From Bacillota bacterium (GTDB lineage: Bacteria > Bacillota > Sulfobacillia > Symbiobacteriales > Symbiobacteriaceae), in NCBI GenBank assembly GCA_023623185.1, contig JAMNXV010000171.1:1-64000 (forward strand): a stretch of 64,000 nucleotides of DNA, in the 5' to 3' direction. Below the pieces are notes generated by a model. The model was not told the DNA's origin. It made no database searches and saw only the letters and a list, made by a program, of their open reading frames with translations. Within the stretch, counting starts at the first letter, position 1. Each line of letters opens with the position of its first letter. Positions 26,105 to 33,806 of this stretch are shown one piece after another. The position numbers were made by a program, and so were the translations under genes.

Positions 26105-27064
26105 ATGGATCTCTATCTTTTCGGCGCCGGCGCCTCCGCCGCCGAGGGCGCGCCGGCCACGCGCGATCTCTTCCCCATGGCCTACCGGGACCTGGGGCCC
26201 CGGTTCGACCCGCGCGTAGCGGAGGTCTGGGAGTTCCTCGAGGCCGTCTTCCAGCGGCCGGTGGACGGGCCGGACGCGTTTCAGCACCTGCCCTCCCTCG
26301 ATGAGGTGATCAGCCTCGTTGACTGGTCCCTCCACGTGGACCAGGGGCTGGGGCCGGAGTACGACCCGCACCGGCTCTACCGCATCCGGCAGGCCCTGGA
26401 GCACCTGGTGTGCAGCGTGCTGGACGCGGTGCGCGACCGCCGGCGGCCCGCCGATGGCCCGCACGCCCGGTTTGCGCGCGCCCTGGCAGCCAGGTCCCCG
26501 GGGAGTTACGCCCTGCTCTCACTCAACTACGACACGCTGCTGGATGACGCACTGCGGGCCGCCGGGCTCTCCCCCGACTACGGGCTGGAGCCGGGGGAGA
26601 GCCCGGCGGGCCCCCTGCTGCTGAAGCTGCACGGCTCCTTGAACTGGGTTCACTGCCCGGCCTGCGATCAGATCGCCGTACTCCGGGAGCAGGTGGCCCA
26701 CCTGCTGCCCCGGTCCGCGGGCCTCGCCTGCGGCCGGTGCGGCAGCCGGCGGCTGGCCGGGGTGGTGATCTCACCGACGTGGCTGAAGCGCTACTCGCCC
26801 GGCCGGCTCACCCGGGTCTTCGAGCACGCCCTGGAGGCGGTGCGACGGGCCCGGCGCATCGTCATCATCGGCTACTCGATGCCCCCCGCCGACGTCGCGG
26901 TGCACCACCTGCTGCGCCGGGGCCTGCTCACCCGCCCGCAGCCGGAGCCGCCGAAGGTGGCGGTGATCACCCGGCGCCCGTCCGAGACGGTGGTGGACCG
27001 GTTCCGCCGGCTCTTCGGCCCGGATGTCGATTTCGACTTTAGTGGGTTCCGGGGTCAGGCCTGA
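26105..27064 (+). CDS. SIR2-like domain protein (putative NAD-binding/NADase)
   Basis: 319 residues. The fold begins LYLFGAGASAAEG (glycine-rich NAD loop), then SLNYDTLLDDAL near 139, KLHGSLNW with the catalytic-position His176, a zinc ribbon with Cys184/187/209/212 (CPAC and CGRC), and GYSMPPADV near the end. This is the SIR2_2-like group rather than classical CobB deacetylases. Some relatives are NADases in phage defence; here it is a single gene with no partner, so its role is open. The ATG has only a weak upstream GGGG. Confidence 0.75.
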   Translation: MDLYLFGAGASAAEGAPATRDLFPMAYRDLGPRFDPRVAEVWEFLEAVFQRPVDGPDAFQHLPSLDEVISLVDWSLHVDQGLGPEYDPHRLYRIRQALEHLVCSVLDAVRDRRRPADGPHARFARALAARSPGSYALLSLNYDTLLDDALRAAGLSPDYGLEPGESPAGPLLLKLHGSLNWVHCPACDQIAVLREQVAHLLPRSAGLACGRCGSRRLAGVVISPTWLKRYSPGRLTRVFEHALEAVRRARRIVIIGYSMPPADVAVHHLLRRGLLTRPQPEPPKVAVITRRPSETVVDRFRRLFGPDVDFDFSGFRGQA

Positions 27065-27100
27065 CGCCCGGGCCCGTGCCGAAAAATTGACAGGACCGCG

Positions 27101-27126
27101 TAACCTTTTGCATGCCCGCTCCGTTA
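27101..27126 (+). promoter_or_regulatory. Possible autoregulated ECF promoter
   Basis: TAACCTTTT (AAC at 27102-27104) and CGTTA (27122-27126) lie 17 bases apart, like the AAC/CGT elements used by ECF sigma factors. The sigma gene begins within a few bases of the expected start site. Confidence 0.4.
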
Positions 27127-27130
27127 ATCG

Positions 27131-27748
27131 GTGTGGAGCGAGTACCGGGAGGTGCGGTACCGACGGGAGGGACCGCCTACGCATCGCCCAGAGATAGTGG
27201 AGACGTACAGCGATGAGCAGCGCCTGGTCCAGCGGGCGCAGCGCGATCCCGAAGCCTTTGGAGAGCTGTACGATATGCATTTTGATCGTATCTATGCGTA
27301 TATACATCGGAAGACCGGGGATCGCCAGGTGGCGGAGGACCTCACCGCCGACACCTTCCTGAAGGCACTCGCTCACATCCAGAGCTATCGTTACACAGGG
27401 CAGCCGTTCGCCGCCTGGCTCTACCGCATCGCCGCCAACGTCGTCATCGACTACTACCGGGTGCGCCGGCCCACCGTGCAGCTCGACGAAGGGCTGTCGG
27501 CGGCGTTCGGGGGCCCTGAGCCCGAGGAGGCCGCGCTGGCCCTCGACGACCGGCAGGCGGTCAGCCTGGCGATGCAGGCGCTCTCACCCGACCAGCAGGA
27601 TGTCATCATCATGCGGTTCGGTGGAGATATGAAGTTGAAGGAGATCGCAGCGGCCCTGGGCAAGACCGAGGGAGCGGTGAAGGCGCTCCTGTTCCGGGCT
27701 CTGGGCACGCTGCGCAGGAAGCTGAGCGAAAGCGGGGTGCAGCCGTGA
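27131..27748 (+). CDS. ECF-type RNA polymerase sigma factor
   Basis: Up to 205 residues. Region 2 covers about 35-100 (ELYDMHFDRIYAYIHRKTG, AEDLTADTFLKAL, FAAWLYRIAANVVIDYYR). Region 4 covers about 145-195 (LSPDQQDVIIMRFGGDMKLKEIAAALG then AVKALLFRAL). The GTG at 27131 has no ribosome site; GTG 27152 or 27197 are alternatives, and all conserved residues lie after 27197. The stop overlaps the next gene as GTGA, pairing it with a membrane partner. Confidence 0.88.
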   Translation: MWSEYREVRYRREGPPTHRPEIVETYSDEQRLVQRAQRDPEAFGELYDMHFDRIYAYIHRKTGDRQVAEDLTADTFLKALAHIQSYRYTGQPFAAWLYRIAANVVIDYYRVRRPTVQLDEGLSAAFGGPEPEEAALALDDRQAVSLAMQALSPDQQDVIIMRFGGDMKLKEIAAALGKTEGAVKALLFRALGTLRRKLSESGVQP

Positions 27749-28872
27749 GGCGCTACGCCGACGTCACGGAACTGATTGCAGAGCAGGCTGCTGATTCCAC
27801 CGAGCAGAAAGCGCTGGAGGCGGTGGCCCGCCGGGTTGCGCACGAACTGGAGCGGCCGGTGCCCTACCGGCCCAAGTTCAAGGCGGAACTGCGACAGGAG
27901 CTGCTGCGCGCGGCCCGCCGGCGCCTGCGCCCCTGGTACGGCCGACCGGCCGTGGTCGGCCCCGGCCTGGCGGCGGTGGCCGCCGCCGTGGCTCTGGCAA
28001 TCGGCCTGCAGATGGCCCGGCCGCCCGCCGCGCAGGGGCCTGAGCAGGTCGCGGAGGAGCAGCCCGCGGCACCCGAGGCCCCGGCGCCGCCCTCGGTGAC
28101 CGGCGATGAACCTACCTCGTACCTGGTCCACCTGCCGGCGGATCTGCCGGAGGTGCGCCTGGCCGACGAGCGCACCCGCCTGGACAGGCAGCTGCTGGCG
28201 CCTGCGAGCACCGCGGTGGTCGGGAGCGTGCAGCTCATGCGGCTGACCGCCCGCCCGGGCGAGGCCGACTTCCGGGCGATGGCCAGCCGGCTGGGCTTCC
28301 GCGGCGAGAGCCGCCGCACCGACCGGGGCTGGGTGGTGGCCGACGAGGACCGGTCTCTGACCATGACGACGGACGGGACTGTGCAGTACGCCGACCTGTC
28401 TGAGCCGGACGCCGACGCCGCGCCGGTGGACGCGCAGGCGGCCGGCCAGGCTGCGCAACGGTTCCTGGATCAGGCGGCGCTGCCGGTGCACAGCCAGCCC
28501 GACATCTCGCCCCGGGAAGACGGCTTCATGGTCGTCTACACGGAGCACGTGGACGGGCGGCCGGTGGTCAACGCCCGCACGGAGATCGCCGTGAACCAGG
28601 CCGGCACGGTGGTGCGGGCGCGGGCGTTCGTGCCGTCGGGCGTCACCCTGCACGCCACCTATACGGAGTTCGTCAGCGAGCAGGAGGCTGTGCAGCTGGC
28701 CGCGGAGCGGGGCGGCAGCTTCCAGGGGGCCGAACTGGTCTGGGTGCGCAGCGTGGGCGACGGCACGGTCTACCTGCAGCCGGCCTGGCGGGTGCTCGGC
28801 ACCAACGCGCAGGGCGCGCCGGTCGCACGCTACGTGGGCGCGCTGGTGCACGAGGACTCGTCGGGTCAGTGA
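27745..28872 (+). CDS. Membrane-anchored partner of the ECF sigma factor (probable anti-sigma)
   Basis: 375 residues. An N-terminal cytoplasmic segment of about 65 residues, one membrane span near 70-90, a Pro/Ala/Glu linker, then a large external domain. The part around YTEHVDGRPVVNARTEIAVNQAG resembles the YycH/YycI or PepSY-like fold. Topology and four-base overlap with the sigma gene suggest that it binds the sigma factor and senses an envelope signal. No zinc-binding anti-sigma motif (HxxxCxxC) is present, so this is inferred from context. Confidence 0.65.
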   Translation: MRRYADVTELIAEQAADSTEQKALEAVARRVAHELERPVPYRPKFKAELRQELLRAARRRLRPWYGRPAVVGPGLAAVAAAVALAIGLQMARPPAAQGPEQVAEEQPAAPEAPAPPSVTGDEPTSYLVHLPADLPEVRLADERTRLDRQLLAPASTAVVGSVQLMRLTARPGEADFRAMASRLGFRGESRRTDRGWVVADEDRSLTMTTDGTVQYADLSEPDADAAPVDAQAAGQAAQRFLDQAALPVHSQPDISPREDGFMVVYTEHVDGRPVVNARTEIAVNQAGTVVRARAFVPSGVTLHATYTEFVSEQEAVQLAAERGGSFQGAELVWVRSVGDGTVYLQPAWRVLGTNAQGAPVARYVGALVHEDSSGQ

Positions 28873-28889
28873 CGGAGCAGAGCTGAGCA

Positions 28890-28933
28890 GGGCGGTCCCC
28901 TCGCCGAAGGCGCGAGGGGCCGCCCTTTCTGTT
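28890..28933 (+). terminator. Rho-independent terminator
   Basis: GGGCGG-t-CCCCTCGC pairs with GCGAGGGG and CCGCCC, one bulged T, followed by TTTCTGTT. Confidence 0.85.
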
Positions 28934-29079
28934 GCGCAGGGGACGCAGGGCGCCGCACGGGTGGAAGCGCGTGTTGCCGGGGAACCTGAATGGGGCAGGA
29001 GAGTGGGGGCGAGTGGCGAAGCAATGACCATCCGACCCCGAGCACGGATCGAGGTAACGTAGGAGGTAGAGATTCATTC

Positions 29080-29658
29080 ATGTCTGAAGCACGCACAACG
29101 GTCATCAACGTCAGCGCCCGGCACGTTCACCTCAGCCCCGAGCACCTCGAGGCCCTCTTCGGGCCGGGCTACCAGTTGACGGTGAGGAAGGAACTGATGC
29201 AGCCCGGGCAGTTTGCGGCGGAGGAGACCGTTGCCGTTATCGGGCCGAAGGGCTCGTTCCCGCGCGTCCGGGTGCTTGGCCCCGCGCGGGGCAAGTCCCA
29301 GGTGGAGATCTCGGCCACCGACGCGCGCACCCTCGGGGTGCCCGCAATGGTGCGGCTGAGCGGGAACGTCGCCGGCACGCCGGGGGTCATCCTGGAAGGG
29401 CCGAAGGGCCGGGTGGAGCTCGAGGAAGGCGTGATCATCGCCCAGCGGCACATCCACATGACCCCGGCCGACGCCGAGAAGTACGGCGTGACCGACGGCC
29501 AGGTGGTCCGGGTGAAGACCCGCGGCACCCGCCCGCTCACCTTTGACGACGTCGTCATCCGGGTGCGGGACGATATGGCCCTGGAGATGCACATCGACAC
29601 CGACGAGGCCAACGCCGCCGGCCTGAAGGACGGCGACATCGGCGAGATCCTGGTGTAG
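29080..29658 (+). CDS. pduL: Phosphate propanoyltransferase (PduL-type phosphotransacylase)
   Basis: 192 residues. It moves an acyl group between CoA and phosphate. The two PduL repeats carry the zinc ligands: SARHVHLS near residue 13, QRHIHMT in the second half, and EMHIDTDEANAAG near the end. There is no N-terminal encapsulation peptide and no microcompartment genes nearby, so a housekeeping phosphotransacetylase role in acetate metabolism is likely. AGGAGGT is 12 bases from the ATG. Single gene between two terminators. Confidence 0.9.
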   Translation: MSEARTTVINVSARHVHLSPEHLEALFGPGYQLTVRKELMQPGQFAAEETVAVIGPKGSFPRVRVLGPARGKSQVEISATDARTLGVPAMVRLSGNVAGTPGVILEGPKGRVELEEGVIIAQRHIHMTPADAEKYGVTDGQVVRVKTRGTRPLTFDDVVIRVRDDMALEMHIDTDEANAAGLKDGDIGEILV

Positions 29659-29676
29659 CCTCTGTATCCGGCACGG

Positions 29677-29709
29677 GACCGGGGGAGCGATCCCCCGGTC
29701 TTTTTTCTT
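29677..29709 (+). terminator. Rho-independent terminator of pduL
   Basis: GACCGGGGGA pairs with TCCCCCGGTC across GCGA, followed by TTTTTTCTT. Confidence 0.92.
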
Positions 29710-29788
29710 GGCTGAGGGGTGGCGGGGCTCGGCTCTGTGGGATGTATGTCTGCATATCCTAAGGAAAACGCGCCAATGATTAGGAGGA

Positions 29789-29810
29789 ATTTCGCGCCCC
29801 GGCGCGAAAT
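29789..29810. promoter_or_regulatory. 22-bp palindrome upstream of the DNA methyltransferase gene
   Basis: ATTTCGCGCC-CC-GGCGCGAAAT, a perfect 10-bp inverted repeat about 80 bases before the gene. It is preceded by an orphan TAGGAGGA with no start codon at the proper distance. It could be an operator for self-regulation or an RNA hairpin. Confidence 0.55.
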
Positions 29811-29892
29811 AATACCAGACAGAACCATTGCAGACGTGATCATTGCCATCGAGCCCCGACCCGCCGGTCGGAGGATGACGGGAGGCCGGTGA

Positions 29893-30678
29893 ATGTTCGC
29901 CAATCGCATCTACAACGCTGACGCCCGAGACATGAGCTTCATCCCCGACGGGGTGGTGGACCTGGTGGTGACCTCACCACCCTACAACGTCGGAAAGAAG
30001 TACGCCACCCACGACGACTGCCTGTCGATGGAGGAGTACCTGGACCTGCTGGAGCAGGTGTGGCGGGAGTGCTACCGGGTCATGGCGCCCGGGGGCCGCA
30101 TCGCCATCAACGTGGCGGGGGTCGACCGCAAGCCCTACCTGCCCCTGCATGCGTACATCACCCTGCAGATGAACCGGCTGGGGTTCCACATGCGGGGTGA
30201 GATCATCTGGAACAAGGGGGCGTCGGTGGGCGTTTCCACCGCCTGGGGCTCGTGGTGCAGCCCTTCCAACCCGACCCTGCGCGACCTGCACGAGTACATC
30301 CTGGTCTTCTCCAAGGAGGACTGGCGTCTCAGGCACAAGGGCGAGACCGACCTGGTGCCCGAGGAGTTCGTGACGTACACCAAGTCGATCTGGGAGTTCC
30401 CCACGGTCTCGGCCAAGAAGGTGGGCCACCCGGCGCCGTTCCCGCTGGAGTTGCCAAGTCGTCTCATCAAGCTCTACACTTATAAGGGTGACGTGGTGCT
30501 CGATCCCTTCAACGGCAGCGGCACCACCTGCCAGGCGGCTGCGCTCCTGGGGCGGCGCTGGATCGGCGTCGACATCGACCCCGGCTACTGCGCCCTGGCG
30601 GAGAAGAACATGCGCGCCCTGCTCGAGGTCGGCGGCGGCGCCGGGGCCGAGAGCGCCTCGGGCGTGGCGGGCGCATAA
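29893..30678 (+). CDS. Solitary beta-class DNA methyltransferase (N4-C or N6-A)
   Basis: 261 residues. Catalytic motif IV TSPPYNVGKKY comes near residue 27 and the SAM-binding motif I DPFNGSGTT near residue 203, the order of beta-class amino-methyltransferases. TSPPY does not settle whether cytosine N4 or adenine N6 is methylated. The target-recognition part is small (residues 100-190). GGGAGG precedes the ATG. No restriction endonuclease is recognisable, but a PLD-like gene follows 21 bases downstream. Confidence 0.88.
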   Translation: MFANRIYNADARDMSFIPDGVVDLVVTSPPYNVGKKYATHDDCLSMEEYLDLLEQVWRECYRVMAPGGRIAINVAGVDRKPYLPLHAYITLQMNRLGFHMRGEIIWNKGASVGVSTAWGSWCSPSNPTLRDLHEYILVFSKEDWRLRHKGETDLVPEEFVTYTKSIWEFPTVSAKKVGHPAPFPLELPSRLIKLYTYKGDVVLDPFNGSGTTCQAAALLGRRWIGVDIDPGYCALAEKNMRALLEVGGGAGAESASGVAGA

Positions 30679-30699
30679 GGAACGTCAGGAGGGGTGGAG

Positions 30700-31794
30700 A
30701 TGATGGCAGGGCAACCGGTCCCGATTCTGCGCACGGCCTTGCACGCGCTGGTGCGCGGCCCGTGGCGGCAACTCTGGCTCGTCTCCCCCAGTCTGCACTT
30801 TTCGGCCCTTCAGGGGCTGCTCCCGGAGCTGGAGCGGGAAGGGGCAAAGATCCGGGTGCTGACCGACCTGTCGTATCAGGCCATCGGCGAGGGTCGGGTC
30901 GAGCTGACCGCGCTGCAGCGCCTGCGCCGGCTGGAGGGCTGTGAGGTGCGGTGGCAGCCGGACCTGGGCGCCTGCGTCTACGCCGCCGACGAGGGCGGCG
31001 CCCTGGTGGGCAGCGGCCCCCTGACCGTCGCCGGGCTGGATGGCCCGCACCAGTACGGCGTGCATCTGCCCGAAGCCGCTCCGGTGATCGCTGACCTCGA
31101 GATGTGGTGGGAGTCGGCCCGCCGGCTCTCGCCGCAGGAGTGGGAGGCGCTGGAGGAGCGGGTGGGGCTGCGGCGGAGCGCGCTGCGGGTCGGGTCGGAG
31201 ATCGCCCGGCTCGGCGCGTTCGTGCGGGTGAGCGCGCACGGCACCCGGCGGAGCCGCAGGCTGGATCCCCGGGACTTTGGTGCGCTGTCGCTGGGCAACG
31301 TCCGCCTGCGCCCGATGGACGTGACGCTCTTCCGGCTGGACCCGGTCAGCCGGGCCAAGGAGGAGCTGGACGCGATCCTGGCCGAGCGGGGGCTGGAGTG
31401 GAACGGCCAGTACCTGGTTCCCCGCTACTTCCTGGAGCAGGAGTGGCCGGGCATCTTCGCGGCCCGGGAGCGGCAGCTGGCGGCGGACCTGCGCTCGCCC
31501 GAGCAGCAGGCGGCGGTCGCGGCCCAGCTGGCGGAGGCCAGGAACGCCATCGCTTCTTACCTGGGCGACCTCTATCCGTTTGTCGACGCGGACGGCGCGC
31601 CGGCGGATGCGTGGGTGGCGCAGCAGGTCGAGCGGCTGGTGCCCGAGGGGATGGCCGCCGCGGTCTGCGCGGAGGCGGGGCTGCAGTACCGGGTGCTCAC
31701 CATCCTGCCCGAGGACGCCCGCTCCATCGCCGAGCTGGATCAGCTGCTCAAAGACCCGCGCCTCCGGTCCGTGCAGATGACGCTGCCAATTTGA
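30700..31794 (+). CDS. Protein with a degenerate phospholipase D-like domain
   Basis: 364 residues from ATG 30700 (AGGAGGGG upstream; ATG 30703 possible). The N-terminal 110 residues follow a PLD half: LWLVSPSLHF, then IRVLTDLSY, then GACVYAADEGG and ALVGSGPLTVAGL. That last part matches the LHAKVYxxD...ALVGSxNLTxxGL pattern of PLD nucleases, but the HxK pair is replaced by Gly-x-Cys, so it should be inactive. Residues 190-365 are of unknown type. It appears to be co-transcribed with the DNA methyltransferase, suggesting a partner or former endonuclease. Confidence 0.55.
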   Translation: MMAGQPVPILRTALHALVRGPWRQLWLVSPSLHFSALQGLLPELEREGAKIRVLTDLSYQAIGEGRVELTALQRLRRLEGCEVRWQPDLGACVYAADEGGALVGSGPLTVAGLDGPHQYGVHLPEAAPVIADLEMWWESARRLSPQEWEALEERVGLRRSALRVGSEIARLGAFVRVSAHGTRRSRRLDPRDFGALSLGNVRLRPMDVTLFRLDPVSRAKEELDAILAERGLEWNGQYLVPRYFLEQEWPGIFAARERQLAADLRSPEQQAAVAAQLAEARNAIASYLGDLYPFVDADGAPADAWVAQQVERLVPEGMAAAVCAEAGLQYRVLTILPEDARSIAELDQLLKDPRLRSVQMTLPI

Positions 31795-31812
31795 GTGAAG
31801 CTGAGACGACTG

Positions 31813-31838
31813 CCCTGCGGCCCAGGCCGCAGGGTTTT
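31813..31838 (+). terminator. Rho-independent terminator
   Basis: CCCTGCGGC pairs with GCCGCAGGG across a four-base loop, followed by TTTT. It ends the methyltransferase/PLD-like unit. Confidence 0.85.
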
Positions 31839-31852
31839 CATGTGCGCCCGGC

Positions 31853-31990
31853 ATGGGCGCTGACTTGGCGGTGAACCGGGAAGAGGGCGTGGCGCCCGAA
31901 GAGGTGGCGCCCCCGACCCTGCGGCCGCTGTTCGTCGAGGTCGAGCTGGCCCGGTTCGCCGGGGCGCGGGAGGGGGATGGCGATGCGTAA
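31853..31990 (+). CDS. Possible 45-residue protein coupled to the FAD oxidoreductase
   Basis: An open frame of 45 codons from ATG 31853 to a TAA that overlaps the start of the oxidoreductase gene. The product is acidic with LRPLFVEVELARFAG and no Cys. No ribosome site precedes it, so it may be chance; small partner subunits are, however, known for some oxidases of this family. Confidence 0.3.
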   Translation: MGADLAVNREEGVAPEEVAPPTLRPLFVEVELARFAGAREGDGDA

Positions 31991-33137
31991 GTCCTACGAT
32001 GTGATCATCCTGGGCGCGGGCAGCGTGGGCACCCCGGCGGCGTGGGCCATGGCCCGGCAGGGGCTGCGGACCCTGGTGATCGACCCGGTCCCCAGTCCGG
32101 GGCAGGGCTCCAACAAGGCGGCCATTGGCGGCATCCGGGCCACCCACTCCGACCCGGCCAAGATCCGGCTCTGCCGGCGCAGCCTGGAGATCTTCGCGAC
32201 CTGGGAAGAGCAGCACGGCCAGGACATCGGCTGGCAGCAGGGGGGCTACCTCTTCGTGGCGTACACGCCCCGGGAGGAGGCGCTGCTGAAAGAGTTGCTC
32301 GCCACGCAGAAGGCACACGGGCTGAGCGTCGACTGGTATGGCCGGGACGCCGTGCTGGAGATCGTCCCCGACCTCCGGGCCGACGGCCTGATCGGCGGCA
32401 CCTTCTCGCCTGAGGACGGCTCGGCCTCGCCCCTGCTCAGCGCACACGCCTTCTGGAGGGAGGCGGCGCGCCTGGGGGCCGACTTCCGCTTCCGGGAGCG
32501 GCCGTTGGCGATCCTGCAGGCCGGCGGCCGGGTGACGGGGGTCCGCACGGACGGCGGCGAGTACTTCGCCCCGGTGGTGGTGAATGCGGCCGGCGCCCTG
32601 GCCCGGCAGGTGGCCCGACTCGCCGGCAGCGATGTGCCGGTGAGGCCGGATCTGCACGAGGCGGCGATCACCGAACCGGTGGCCCCGTTCCTGCGGCCGA
32701 TGGTGGTGGACATCCGCCCGGGCCCGGGCTCGGCCAGCGTCTACTTTTGCCAGCACAAGACCGGCCAGGTGATCTTCTGCATCACGCCCGACCCGCCCAT
32801 CTGGGGCGACGACCGGGGCGAGACCAGCAGCTTCCTGCCGCTGGCGGCGCCGCGTCTGCTGGGCCTGATGCCCCGGCTGGCCTCGCTGCGGGTCCGCCGC
32901 ACCTGGCGGGGCATGTACCCGATGACGCCGGACGGCTCCCCCATCGTGGACTGGGCGCCGGAGGTGGAGGGGCTGCTCCACGCCGTGGGGATGTGCGGCC
33001 AGGGCTTCATGCTCAGCCCCGGCCTGGGGGAACTGCTCGCACGCATGGTGACTGGGAGCCTGGCGCCCGGGGACCAGGAGGTGCTGGGGGCCCTGGCGCT
33101 GAACCGTACGTTTACGACGCAGGAGGCGCTGAAGTAG
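31983..33137 (+). CDS. FAD-dependent oxidoreductase of the DAO family
   Basis: 384 residues. The FAD loop is VIILGAGSVGTPAA at the N-terminus; the C-terminal GMYPMTPDGSPIVDWAPEVEGL then GMCGQGFMLSPGLGE is typical of sarcosine, glycine and related amine oxidases. ATG 31983 is nine bases from GGGAGG and preferred to ATG 31977. The substrate is unknown; the N-methyl or D-amino acid class is likely. Confidence 0.85.
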   Translation: MRKSYDVIILGAGSVGTPAAWAMARQGLRTLVIDPVPSPGQGSNKAAIGGIRATHSDPAKIRLCRRSLEIFATWEEQHGQDIGWQQGGYLFVAYTPREEALLKELLATQKAHGLSVDWYGRDAVLEIVPDLRADGLIGGTFSPEDGSASPLLSAHAFWREAARLGADFRFRERPLAILQAGGRVTGVRTDGGEYFAPVVVNAAGALARQVARLAGSDVPVRPDLHEAAITEPVAPFLRPMVVDIRPGPGSASVYFCQHKTGQVIFCITPDPPIWGDDRGETSSFLPLAAPRLLGLMPRLASLRVRRTWRGMYPMTPDGSPIVDWAPEVEGLLHAVGMCGQGFMLSPGLGELLARMVTGSLAPGDQEVLGALALNRTFTTQEALK

Positions 33138-33238
33138 GGGGGCTGCGGCGGGGCTGTGCAGGCGGGGGTGAACTTCCGGCGTGCACATCCGCGTCTTGCA
33201 TGCCGGAGACACGATGCAGGGGAAGGGGGGTTCCGCAG

Positions 33239-33625
33239 GTGTACAGTGATCCCGTCTTCGGGCCATTTGGCGGCGGACTGTTCAACGTATTGTTTACGAT
33301 CGTGCCCATTATCGTGATCGGCGGCGTTATCTTCGTTTTCGGCTCCATCATCTACAGGGCGGTAACCAACGTCCAACAACCGCTCCTCACCCGGCGTGCG
33401 CGGGTAGTCGCAAAGCGCATGCGCCATTCCACGCACCATCATCACCACGGCGACCACCACCACAGCTCGGTGCACACGGCGTACTTCGTCACTTTCGAGT
33501 TCGATGACGGCAGCCGGGAGGAGTTCTCGGTGAGGGGCGATCAGTACGGCCTCCTGGCCGAGGGTGACATCGGCACCCTGCAGTCGCAGGGGACCTGGTT
33601 CAAGGGGTTTGACCGGGATCTGTGA
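33239..33625 (+). CDS. DUF2500 membrane-anchored protein with a His-rich loop
   Basis: 128 residues from GTG with AAGGGGGG eight bases before. One membrane span (about 15-40) is followed by QPLLTRRARVVAKR, a loop THHHHHGDHHH, and the DUF2500 core YFVTFEFDDGSREEFSV, YGLLAEGDIGTLQSQGTWF. The function of DUF2500 is unknown. The ten or so His residues in the loop are not part of the family core as I know it and could bind metal. Confidence 0.82.
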   Translation: MYSDPVFGPFGGGLFNVLFTIVPIIVIGGVIFVFGSIIYRAVTNVQQPLLTRRARVVAKRMRHSTHHHHHGDHHHSSVHTAYFVTFEFDDGSREEFSVRGDQYGLLAEGDIGTLQSQGTWFKGFDRDL

Positions 33626-33646
33626 TGGCCCGCCTGTTGCCGCGGC

Positions 33647-33697
33647 GGCGGTTCTGGCTGAGTGGCGGTTGCGGCTGAGTGGCGGTTGCGGCTGGGC
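33647..33697. repeat. 17-bp tandem repeat, three copies
   Basis: GGCGGTTGCGGCTGAGT-type units at 33647, 33664 and 33681, then degenerate continuations (GGCGGTGG, GGCGGTTGCGGCC) to about 33780. They fill the gap between the DUF2500 gene and pxpA. Confidence 0.75.
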
Positions 33698-33806
33698 GCG
33701 GTTCTGGCCCGGCGGTGGTTCTAGCCGGATGGAGATTGCGGTCCGGTGACTGTTCCCGCCGGGCGGCGGTTGCGGCCCGGGCTGTAATGTGGGGAGGGGC
33801 GGCGGC

